In this document: positions 1 to 5,241 of the stretch, one piece after another
Layout: each line of letters begins with the position of its first letter
Numbering within the stretch: the first letter of the stretch is position 1
Assembly: GCA_027620395.1 (NCBI GenBank)
Contig: JAQBZY010000099.1
Location: 1-6,156 of the forward strand
Length of the DNA: 6,156 nt
Origin: Pseudomonadota bacterium
GTDB lineage: Bacteria > Pseudomonadota > Alphaproteobacteria > Rhodospirillales > Casp-alpha2
Direction of reading: 5' to 3'
The notes under the pieces: generated by a model
What the model was told of the DNA's origin: nothing
Seen by the model: the letters and a program-made list of their open reading frames with translations, nothing else
The model's database searches: none
Translations under genes and position numbers: made by a program

Positions 1-1
1 A

Positions 2-385
2 TTTGCCGCCGACAAAGCCGGCACGCCCTACATGGCGCCGCAAATCCTCGTCAACGTGAACCACGACATGGATGTCATGCGCGAAGAAAGCTTTGGCCCC
101 GTGGTCGGCATCATGCCGGTGGCTGGCGACGAGGAAGCGATCAGATTGATGAACGACAGTGCTTATGGTCTGACCGCCGCCATCTACGGTAAAGACCAAG
201 ACGCGGCGCTTCGGATCGGCGATGCGCTCGAGACCGGCACCGTCTTCATGAACCGCTGCGATTATTTGGACCCGGCATTGGCCTGGACCGGGGTCAAGAA
301 TTCGGGTCGCGGCTGCACGCTGTCGGCGCTCGGATTCGAGCAACTGACGCAGCCGAAATCATTTCATTTGAAGTCGGGCGGCTGA
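2..385 (+). CDS. Aldehyde dehydrogenase, C-terminal part (5' end outside window)
   Basis: The frame is open from the window edge to a TGA stop and gives 127 residues of the C-terminal part of an NAD(P)-dependent aldehyde dehydrogenase, which oxidises an aldehyde to the carboxylic acid in the cytoplasm. The visible EESFGPV segment (residues 28-34 of the fragment) is the family motif whose Glu contacts the nicotinamide ribose. The GTVFMN stretch and the later GVKNSGRG segment, followed by a short tail ending in KSFHLKSGG, match the usual C-terminal order of the superfamily. The catalytic Cys and the Rossmann part would lie upstream, so the substrate cannot be read here. The stop is 3 bp before the exporter gene, and an Fe-alcohol dehydrogenase follows, which suggests consecutive oxidation of an alcohol. 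No truncation other than the window edge is seen. Confidence 0.93.
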   Translation, partial: FAADKAGTPYMAPQILVNVNHDMDVMREESFGPVVGIMPVAGDEEAIRLMNDSAYGLTAAIYGKDQDAALRIGDALETGTVFMNRCDYLDPALAWTGVKNSGRGCTLSALGFEQLTQPKSFHLKSGG

Positions 386-388
386 ACC

Positions 389-1009
389 ATGCCGATCGAG
401 ACCTGGGCAACGTTCGCCGTGCTGTGGATCGCCGTCGCGGCATTCCCTGGCCCGAACGCCGCCTTTTCCATGGCCGTCGGGTCGAGACGCGGAGCGACGG
501 CGGCCATCGCGGCGGCGGCCGGCTTCAGTTTCGGCGTCATCTGTTACGTCACTCTGGTCAGCCTCGGCCTAATCGCCTTCATTGCCGCGTCGGCGCAATT
601 GTTCGAGGTTTTGCGTTGGGTCGGCGTCGTTTATCTGTTTTATCTCGCCTGGCAGTCCTGGCGGTCGCCGACCGAACCGGCGGCGGCACCGGCCTTGGCG
701 GGCCGCGAGGCCGGCTCGATCTTCGCCAAGGCGGCGCTGATCACGTTGACCAATCCGAAATCGGCGTTGACCTATGTCCTGGTCTATCCGGCGTTCATGG
801 ATGGCGCCGCCGACCCAGTGCTGCAACTGGTGATCTTGGGCGCTACCTCGACGACGTTGTCATTCCTCAACTACACCGTCTACGGCGTCGCCGCCGGGCA
901 ATTGGGGAGCTTGATCAAAACCCGCCGTCAGGCGATGTTCCGCAACCGTTTTTTCGCCAGCGTCTTCGCCGGCGCCGGTTTTGCGCTGGCCTGGGCCGAA
1001 CGCAAATAG
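389..1009 (+). CDS. LysE/RhtB-family amino-acid exporter
   Basis: The product is a 206-residue, very hydrophobic inner-membrane protein of the LysE/RhtB translocator family, which exports amino acids or related small metabolites. The length is normal for the family. The diagnostic PGPN motif sits at residues 20-23 in the first membrane helix, and NPKSALTY (122-129) is the second conserved region. About six membrane segments can be seen (roughly 6-28, 40-62, 70-89, 112-134, 144-168, 185-203). A Pro/Ala-rich loop of about 20 residues lies between the third and fourth. The ATG is 3 bp after the dehydrogenase stop with only a weak ribosome binding site, so translation is probably coupled. Placement between two dehydrogenases suggests export of a pathway product or overflow compound, but the substrate is not predictable. 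Confidence 0.92.
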   Translation: MPIETWATFAVLWIAVAAFPGPNAAFSMAVGSRRGATAAIAAAAGFSFGVICYVTLVSLGLIAFIAASAQLFEVLRWVGVVYLFYLAWQSWRSPTEPAAAPALAGREAGSIFAKAALITLTNPKSALTYVLVYPAFMDGAADPVLQLVILGATSTTLSFLNYTVYGVAAGQLGSLIKTRRQAMFRNRFFASVFAGAGFALAWAERK

Positions 1010-1014
1010 GAAAG
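1008..1014 (+). promoter_or_regulatory. Ribosome binding site for the Fe-alcohol dehydrogenase
   Basis: AGGAAAG overlaps the stop codon of the exporter gene and lies 5 nt before the ATG at 1020. It favours that start over an in-frame start at 981, which would lie inside the preceding gene and add 13 residues unlike the family N-terminus. Confidence 0.7.
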
Positions 1015-1019
1015 CCACC

Positions 1020-2195
1020 ATGTCCGACGAAAACTCACCTCTAATCGGCAATTGGAACTACCCGACTTCGGTCCGCTTCGGCGTCGGCCGGATCAAGGAA
1101 TTAGCCAAGGCTTGCCGCGCGCTCGACATCAAGCGGCCGTTGCTGGTCACCGATCCCGGCATCAAGCTGTTGCCGATGATCGGCGACGCTATCGCCGCCA
1201 ACGAGCAAGACGGCCTGCCGACCGGCCTGTTCGCCGAGGTTCGGCCGAACCCGATCGGCGCCAATGTCGAAAGCGGCATCCGCGTCTACCGCGACGGTGG
1301 CCACGACGGCGTCATCGCCTGGGGCGGCGGCAGCGCCATGGACACCGCCAAGGCGATCGCGCTGATGGTCGGACAAACCCGGCCGATGTGGGACTTCGAG
1401 GACGTCGGCAGCAATTGGAAGAATGTCAATCCGGACGGCATCGCGCCGATCGTCGCCGTGCCGACGACGTCCGGCACCGGCTCCGAAGTCGGCCGCGCAT
1501 CGGTGATCACGCACGAGGCGACGCACACCAAAAAGATCATCTTCCACCCAAAGATGATGCCGGGCATCGTCATCTGCGATCCGGAACTGGTCGCCGGGCT
1601 GCCGGCCAATATCACAGCCTGGACCGGCATGGACGCGCTGGCGCACTGCCTCGAAGCCTATTGCGCGCCGTTCTATCATCCGATGGCCGAGGGCGTTGCG
1701 GTCGAGGGCATGCGGCTGGTCAAGGAATGGCTGCCAGAAGCCGTCGCCAACGGCAAAAATCTGACCGCGCGGGCGCACATGATGTCGGCGGCGGCCATGG
1801 GTGCCACCGCGTTCCAGAAGGGCCTAGGCGCCATCCATTCGCTTTCGCACCCGGTCGGCTCCATCTTCGATACCCATCACGGCCGCACCAATGCCGTCTT
1901 CATGCCCTACGTGCTGGCATTCAACCGCAAGACCATCAACGACAAGATGGCACGCTTGGCTAAGTGGCTCGGGCTCAAGGGCCGCGGCACCACGGCGATC
2001 ATCGACTGGTCGTTGCAGCTCCGCGAGCAGTTCAAGATTTCACACCCCGCCGCCGAGCTCGGCGTCGACGGCAATCGCCTGGACGAGCTTTCAAAGATGG
2101 CAGCCGAGGATCCGACCGCCGGCGGCAACCCACGCAAGGCCGGGGTGCGGCAGATGCGGGCCATGTACGAAGCCGCGATGGTTGGTAAAATTTAA
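1020..2195 (+). CDS. Iron-containing alcohol dehydrogenase (group III)
   Basis: This is a complete 391-residue cytoplasmic enzyme of the group III metal-dependent alcohol dehydrogenases, which interconvert an alcohol and an aldehyde with NAD(P)(H). The N-terminal nucleotide-binding domain carries the GGGS motif (102-105, followed by AMDTAKA) and TTSGTGSE (149-156). The C-terminal helical domain has all four metal ligands expected by comparison with FucO: Asp205 and His209 in GMDALAH, His273 in the AIHSLSHP segment, and His287 in the DTHHG segment. Length is typical. It starts 10 bp after the exporter stop and so is the third gene of the unit with the aldehyde dehydrogenase. The two enzymes could oxidise a primary alcohol fully to an acid. 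Relatives of this kind occur in gamma-glutamyl amino-alcohol routes as well as general alcohol metabolism, so the substrate is left open. Confidence 0.96.
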   Translation: MSDENSPLIGNWNYPTSVRFGVGRIKELAKACRALDIKRPLLVTDPGIKLLPMIGDAIAANEQDGLPTGLFAEVRPNPIGANVESGIRVYRDGGHDGVIAWGGGSAMDTAKAIALMVGQTRPMWDFEDVGSNWKNVNPDGIAPIVAVPTTSGTGSEVGRASVITHEATHTKKIIFHPKMMPGIVICDPELVAGLPANITAWTGMDALAHCLEAYCAPFYHPMAEGVAVEGMRLVKEWLPEAVANGKNLTARAHMMSAAAMGATAFQKGLGAIHSLSHPVGSIFDTHHGRTNAVFMPYVLAFNRKTINDKMARLAKWLGLKGRGTTAIIDWSLQLREQFKISHPAAELGVDGNRLDELSKMAAEDPTAGGNPRKAGVRQMRAMYEAAMVGKI

Positions 2196-2280
2196 TCCGC
2201 CACCACTGCCTGCGTCTTGGCCATGATGCCGCGTCATCGCGCCTTCTGATCGTGCGGTCGGGCAGTGTTGCCTGGTGCTA

Positions 2281-2286
2281 AGAGGA
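2281..2286 (+). promoter_or_regulatory. Ribosome binding site for the MarC-family gene
   Basis: AGAGGA lies 3 nt before the ATG at 2290. The spacing is short but the match is good. It supports ATG 2290 over an upstream GTG at 2275, whose own upstream sequence has no purine-rich site. Confidence 0.5.
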
Positions 2287-2289
2287 CCA

Positions 2290-2943
2290 ATGACGACGAT
2301 TCGTCCCGATCTGATTGAAACCGCGCTGGTCGCTTTCACGACGTTTTTCGCCGTGATCGGCCCGATCGACGTCGCCGCCATCTATGCCGGCCTATCGACG
2401 CACCTGACGCCGCTGGAGCGGCGACGGACAGCCATCAAGGGCGTGCTGATCGCCAGCGTCATCCTGTTATTGTTCGCGCTGTTCGGAAAGACGCTGTTGG
2501 GCTATCTCGGCATCTCGCTGGCGGCCTTGAAGGCGGCCGGCGGCATTCTCTTACTGCTGGTCGGCATCAACATGGTGATGGCGCATTCGTCGGGCATCAG
2601 CTCGACCACCGCCGACGAAAACGCCGAGGCTGTCGGCCGGCCGGATATCTCGGTGTTTCCGTTGGCGACACCGTTGATCGCCGGCGCCGGCACCATGGGC
2701 GCGGTGGTGCTACTGATGGCCAACGCGGCGCACGATCCGGCCAAGATGGCGGTCGTCATCGCCGCCTTGATCGCGGTTCTGGTGATCTGCTTAGGCTTTC
2801 TACTAATCGCATCGCAGATCCAAAAGCTACTCGGCGTCACCGGCTTGAACGCCATATCGCGGGTGATCGGCGTCCTGCTGACGGCGCTGGCCGTGCAGTT
2901 CATTTTTGACGGCATTCGCGGCAGCCAGTTGTTCGGCGGCTAG
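2290..2943 (+). CDS. MarC-family integral membrane protein
   Basis: The product is a 217-residue inner-membrane protein of the MarC (UPF0056) family, whose usual length is about 200-220. It has about six hydrophobic segments (roughly 9-34, 49-66, 72-97, 121-145, 153-175, 188-208). Family landmarks are the IGPID segment in the first helix (23-27) and the strongly conserved SVFPLATPLIAGAGT block (121-135). The charged, polar stretch at about 100-118 is the central loop. The family was named after the E. coli mar locus, but a multidrug role was not upheld, and the transport function is unknown. It lies 94 bp after the alcohol dehydrogenase on the same strand, so it may be reached by read-through or have its own promoter, though none is clear. 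It converges on the amidotransferase gene with only 15 bp between the stops. Confidence 0.92.
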   Translation: MTTIRPDLIETALVAFTTFFAVIGPIDVAAIYAGLSTHLTPLERRRTAIKGVLIASVILLLFALFGKTLLGYLGISLAALKAAGGILLLLVGINMVMAHSSGISSTTADENAEAVGRPDISVFPLATPLIAGAGTMGAVVLLMANAAHDPAKMAVVIAALIAVLVICLGFLLIASQIQKLLGVTGLNAISRVIGVLLTALAVQFIFDGIRGSQLFGG

Positions 2944-2958
2944 GCTGGCACAACTCTC

Positions 2959-3816
2959 TCAAATGGCCAGCACCGCCCGCTCAATCCAGTTGCGGATTTC
3001 CCGGCAGCGGATGTCGGCGTCGAGGACATCGGCATCGATACCGAGTTGCCAGGCGATGTCCTTGCGTTCCGGGTCCTGATGTAAGGCGTCCAACAACCCG
3101 GCGTGTCGGTCTAGCGCGTCCATGTCTTGAAAAAATCCCTGCGACACCATGTCGGCGCCATAGCGTTTATAGATGCGGGCCAGATGATGCAAATCAAACT
3201 CGGGGTGATACTGCACGCCCCAGAACGATCCGGCGCCACGGCGGATGGTCGCCGCCTGGATGGCCGAATGGGTGTTGGCGGCCAAGACCACCGAGCCCGC
3301 CGGCAGGTGTGTCACCTCGTCATAATGGACGCACGGGCTATCGAACACGTCCGATTTATCGGCGTATAGATCGTGCGCCCGGCCGGCCGCCGTCAGACAA
3401 AGCTTGCGGGCGATGCCGACTTCGCGGCCGCGCGGGCTTTTGATGACCGTGCCGCCGGTGGCTGCCGCCGCCACCTGCAAGCCCCAGCAACTACCCAAAA
3501 CAGACATGCCGGCATCCAATGCGCTCCGCATCAGATCGATTTGGCGGGTGACAGCCGGCTCGGCGGCATAGATGTGCAGCCCCGAGCCAGAGAACACCAA
3601 GCCATCGAAATCGGCCAAGCCCATGCCGGCGGGCAGATAGCCGTCGCCGTCGGCCGGCAGCACGGTTTCGATCCGGGCCTTCGGGAACATCCGGCGGATT
3701 TCGTTGACGTAGCGCTCGGCGTTGGTCTCGCCGCCGGCAGCCCGCATGGCCTGGCTGCGCTCAAGCGTATTGCCCTCGGCGATCAGAATTTTAGGCGCGG
3801 CATGTTGGATTGGCAC
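2959..3816 (-). CDS. Stand-alone class I glutamine amidotransferase-like hydrolase
   Basis: The 285-residue product is a single class I (triad) glutamine amidotransferase domain. The nucleophile elbow GSCWG carries Cys110, and YHPEF carries His204 and Glu206, so the full Cys-His-Glu triad is present. The core (about residues 8-215) resembles the amidotransferase half of GMP synthase, but no synthetase domain is attached. A C-terminal tail of about 65 residues, helical in appearance, goes beyond the core. Such proteins hydrolyse gamma-glutamyl amides or supply ammonia to a partner. The start is a GTG preceded by a strong GGAGG six nucleotides away; a further-upstream TTG at 3864 would only add a basic, low-complexity leader. 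The gene lies 90 bp after the Sel1-repeat gene on the same strand. A link with the nearby dehydrogenases, for example gamma-glutamyl product hydrolysis as by PuuD or IpuF, is inference. Confidence 0.9.
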   Translation of the reverse strand: MPIQHAAPKILIAEGNTLERSQAMRAAGGETNAERYVNEIRRMFPKARIETVLPADGDGYLPAGMGLADFDGLVFSGSGLHIYAAEPAVTRQIDLMRSALDAGMSVLGSCWGLQVAAAATGGTVIKSPRGREVGIARKLCLTAAGRAHDLYADKSDVFDSPCVHYDEVTHLPAGSVVLAANTHSAIQAATIRRGAGSFWGVQYHPEFDLHHLARIYKRYGADMVSQGFFQDMDALDRHAGLLDALHQDPERKDIAWQLGIDADVLDADIRCREIRNWIERAVLAI

Positions 3817-3822
3817 GTGTCG

Positions 3823-3827
3823 CCTCC
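3823..3827 (-). promoter_or_regulatory. Strong ribosome binding site fixing a GTG start
   Basis: On the minus strand GGAGG lies 6 nt before the GTG at 3816. It is the best Shine-Dalgarno match in the window and decides the start of the amidotransferase gene in favour of GTG over the longer TTG-started frame. Confidence 0.75.
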
Positions 3828-3875
3828 GGTGTTTGCGATGTCGCGCGGATGGTGGAACCAGCAAGGTGCCCGGTC

Positions 3876-3893
3876 AAGTCCCGGACTTCCGGG
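3876..3893. repeat. Two overlapping, mutually exclusive small inverted repeats
   Basis: CCCGGA-CT-TCCGGG (3880-3893) is a perfect 6-bp inverted repeat. It overlaps AAGTC-CCG-GACTT (3876-3888), a 5-bp inverted repeat, so only one can fold at a time. They lie 13 bp after the Sel1-repeat stop in the 90-bp gap before the amidotransferase. There is no T-run on either side, so a rho-independent terminator is not supported. They may be an mRNA stem between two cotranscribed genes, or chance in GC-rich DNA. Confidence 0.35.
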
Positions 3894-3906
3894 GGATCAA
3901 GCGGCC

Positions 3907-4626
3907 TTATTTCGGCATGGTGGCCAATTTCTTTTCGGCGAAATCGACCTGACTCCGGTTCATCGCCGCCGTGACGCGGGCCTTGGCGGCCTGAGTATTA
4001 AATTCCTGGTGGTAGGCCGTCACCGCCGGCGCCTGTGCAGCGGCGATGGCATAGTGAATGTAGGCCGCGATCAGATCGCGATCCATGCCCCAGCCGGATT
4101 CGGCCATGGTGCCCAAGATATAGTGCGCGACCGGGTGCCCGGCGGCGGCGGCGATCTGGTAATTGGCCAGCGCCTTGGAGTAATCCTGGGCCACCCCGTG
4201 ACCCTTGAGATACAACTCGCCCAGCCGGAAATAAGCGACCGAGTCCTTGGATAATCGTGTCGCCAACACGTACCATTCGGCGGCGCGATGATAGTCCTGC
4301 TTGACGCCCTGGCCCTGCTCATACATCTCGCCAAGACCGAGTTGCGCCGCCGCATAGCCCTTATCGGCGGCCTTGCGGAGCCATTTCAAGGCTTCAGGAC
4401 CATTCCGAAGAGGTGCCGGCGCCAGCCGCAACAGGTTCCCAAGCTTGGTGAATTCCTGATAATTGCCCGTCGCGGTCGCCGCCCGGGCGATCGCTATCCG
4501 CTGCGCGTAGTCGGCCAACAACGCTTGCTCGGGCGTTTGTTTCTTGTCGCCCAAGAACACGTGCCCGGCCCAAGCGGCCAGCAGCAACGGTGGAAGTGTC
4601 AGATAAAATAACGTTCGCAAGCGCAT
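3907..4626 (-). CDS. Membrane-anchored Sel1-repeat (TPR-like) protein
   Basis: The product has 239 residues. A short basic N-terminus and a hydrophobic segment (about 6-25) form an uncleaved anchor or signal sequence, which would place the rest in the periplasm. Residues from about 76 carry Sel1-like repeats of about 36 residues: 76-111 (EALKWLRKAADKGYAAAQLG, then MYEQGQGVKQD), 112-148 (weaker, ending LYLKGHGVAQD) and 149-184 (ALANYQIAAAAGHPVAHYIL, then SGWGMDRD). A partial fourth follows at about 185-198. These alpha-solenoid repeats usually bind other proteins. The final 40 residues are polar and helical. The ATG has a weak GGA-type ribosome site and starts 37 bp after the lipoprotein stop, so the two envelope proteins are probably cotranscribed. 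The specific partner or role is not recognisable. Confidence 0.88.
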   Translation of the reverse strand: MRLRTLFYLTLPPLLLAAWAGHVFLGDKKQTPEQALLADYAQRIAIARAATATGNYQEFTKLGNLLRLAPAPLRNGPEALKWLRKAADKGYAAAQLGLGEMYEQGQGVKQDYHRAAEWYVLATRLSKDSVAYFRLGELYLKGHGVAQDYSKALANYQIAAAAGHPVAHYILGTMAESGWGMDRDLIAAYIHYAIAAAQAPAVTAYHQEFNTQAAKARVTAAMNRSQVDFAEKKLATMPK

Positions 4627-4663
4627 GGCTAGTTCCAGAATGCCGGCGCGAGCGGGATGGGAA

Positions 4664-5005
4664 TTATTTCGGCCGGTTGTGGTCGTTCATATCGACCCGC
4701 TGTTGCGCGTTCCGGTACGGGTCGGGACGATCGTAGCACGTCACCCGGCCCAAATCCCGATAGCAGAAAATTTTCGGGTTTATGATCTTTTCATCCTCGA
4801 CGCAGTAGGTCATGCCGCGTTCCTTGCGTATCGTCGAGCAGTCCTTGCCGCTGCCGATCGAGACCGCGTGATCGATCACCGTCTTATCGCTTCCCATCAC
4901 CGATACGGCTTCGACCTGGGCGATGGTGAACGGATCGCAGCCGCCCAAACTCAAGGGCACCAACAGACAGAGGGCTCGGATTAGCATGAAGGCCCGCGAT
5001 TTCAT
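4664..5005 (-). CDS. Small Cys-rich lipoprotein of unknown function
   Basis: The product has 113 residues. A basic start (MKSR), a hydrophobic stretch and the lipobox LGGC at 20-23 indicate a lipoprotein lipidated at Cys23. The +2 residue is Asp, which in E. coli would favour retention in the inner membrane; the rule may not hold in alphaproteobacteria. The mature part of about 90 residues has four Cys (56, 68, 81, 90) in a GKDCS...YC...CY...TCYDRPDP arrangement, suggesting two disulfides in the periplasm. This pattern looks like a family of uncharacterised alphaproteobacterial lipoproteins, though that is from memory of the motif style. The first ATG, at 5005, has GGAG 10 nt upstream; an in-frame ATG 18 bp downstream is an alternative. 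It is the first gene of the leftward unit and lies behind the CtrA-type promoter region. Confidence 0.85.
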   Translation of the reverse strand: MKSRAFMLIRALCLLVPLSLGGCDPFTIAQVEAVSVMGSDKTVIDHAVSIGSGKDCSTIRKERGMTYCVEDEKIINPKIFCYRDLGRVTCYDRPDPYRNAQQRVDMNDHNRPK

Positions 5006-5059
5006 GGTATTGCCGCTCCAACTGGCGCGAAGGCCGGTAACTTGTCCCGGTGACTTGGC

Positions 5060-5088
5060 ATTGTCGTCTGGGTTAGGTTAACGGGCAA
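5060..5088 (-). promoter_or_regulatory. Candidate sigma-70-type promoter for the lipoprotein unit
   Basis: On the minus strand TTGCCC (-35, 5088-5083) and GACAAT (-10, 5065-5060) are separated by exactly 17 nt, each matching 4 of 6 consensus bases. Transcription would begin near 5053, giving a leader of about 48 nt before the ATG at 5005. The -35 lies inside the CtrA-type box, as in known CtrA-regulated promoters. Confidence 0.45.
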
Positions 5089-5093
5089 TTAAC
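5078..5093. promoter_or_regulatory. CtrA-type binding box, TTAA-N7-TTAAC on both strands
   Basis: TTAACGGGCAATTAAC matches the alphaproteobacterial CtrA consensus TTAA-N7-TTAAC exactly. With the G at 5077 the complementary strand also reads TTAA-N7-TTAAC. CtrA is the essential or conserved response regulator of cell cycle and motility in this class. The box overlaps the -35 of the candidate leftward promoter, 73 bp before the lipoprotein start, and is 149 bp before the rightward gene. Confidence 0.5.
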
Positions 5094-5110
5094 GGCCAAT
5101 TGACCGGCTA
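5078..5110 (+). repeat. Three tandem 11-bp units
   Basis: TTAACGGGCAA, TTAACGGCCAA and TTGACCGGCTA follow one another without gaps. The first two agree at 10 of 11 positions and the third agrees with the second at 7 of 11. An 11-bp period is about one turn of the helix, so the three TTAA/TTGA half-sites would face the same side of the DNA, as expected for side-by-side binding by an OmpR-type regulator such as CtrA. Confidence 0.7.
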
Positions 5111-5230
5111 ATCCAAGGCGTTCCGCCCACCACCTTGCGTCCGCTCGCTAAACCGCTGGGATTGTTTGCATTCCGGCCATCGGGTCGATATGTTTCAGCG
5201 CCTTTTGGCATGACCCAGATCGTTGCGCGC

Positions 5231-5234
5231 GGAG
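5231..5234 (+). promoter_or_regulatory. Ribosome binding site deciding a TTG start
   Basis: GGAG lies 7 nt before the TTG at 5242. No ATG or GTG in this frame lies nearby, and the family-like N-terminus begins directly at this TTG, so the rare start is well supported. Confidence 0.65.
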
Positions 5235-5241
5235 ACCCCCT

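Larger units (their letters stand above)
5006..5241. other. Divergent intergenic region
   Basis: This 236-bp stretch separates the leftward lipoprotein gene from the rightward yfgM-like gene. It is richer in A+T around 5073-5112 than its surroundings. It holds the three 11-bp tandem units, a CtrA-type box and a leftward promoter candidate, each given separately. For the rightward unit no convincing -35/-10 pair is seen; TTGTTT at 5162-5167 with TCGATA 17 nt later is a poor match. No small gene, tRNA or terminator is apparent. Confidence 0.8.

Noticed and set aside
424..1044. 206-codon plus-strand frame overlapping the exporter
   Set aside because: Arg-rich shadow; the exporter frame has membrane helices and the PGPN motif.
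1101..1778. 225-codon minus-strand frame
   Set aside because: Antisense shadow of the alcohol dehydrogenase, with Asp/Arg/Gly-biased composition and no motif.
1052..1963. 303-codon plus-strand frame inside the alcohol dehydrogenase
   Set aside because: The product is Arg/Gly-rich with no recognisable domain, while the overlapping frame has all ligands and motifs of the Fe-alcohol dehydrogenase.
2204..2267. CACTGCC...GGCAGTG inverted repeat and a small ATGATG/CGTCAT hairpin in the gap before marC
   Set aside because: The 7-bp arms are 50 nt apart and the inner stem is short with a wobble pair; there is no T-run. Nothing supports a terminator or riboswitch.
2944..2971. Inverted repeat GCTGGC...GCCAGC at the convergent gene ends
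   Set aside because: The stem is 6 bp with a 16-nt loop and no T-run on either strand, so it is not a convincing terminator.
3817..3864. Longer amidotransferase N-terminus starting at a TTG
   Set aside because: The added 16 residues are basic and unlike the family. The GTG at 3816 has a strong GGAGG at ideal spacing.
3373..4254. Long plus-strand frame of 293 codons
   Set aside because: It runs antisense across the amidotransferase and Sel1-repeat genes. Its product is low-complexity, rich in Gly, Arg, His and Asp, with no family motif. It is an effect of GC-rich codon use on the other strand.
4625..4984. Plus-strand frame of 119 codons opposite the lipoprotein
   Set aside because: The minus-strand frame has a lipobox, patterned cysteines and a ribosome site; this one has none of these.
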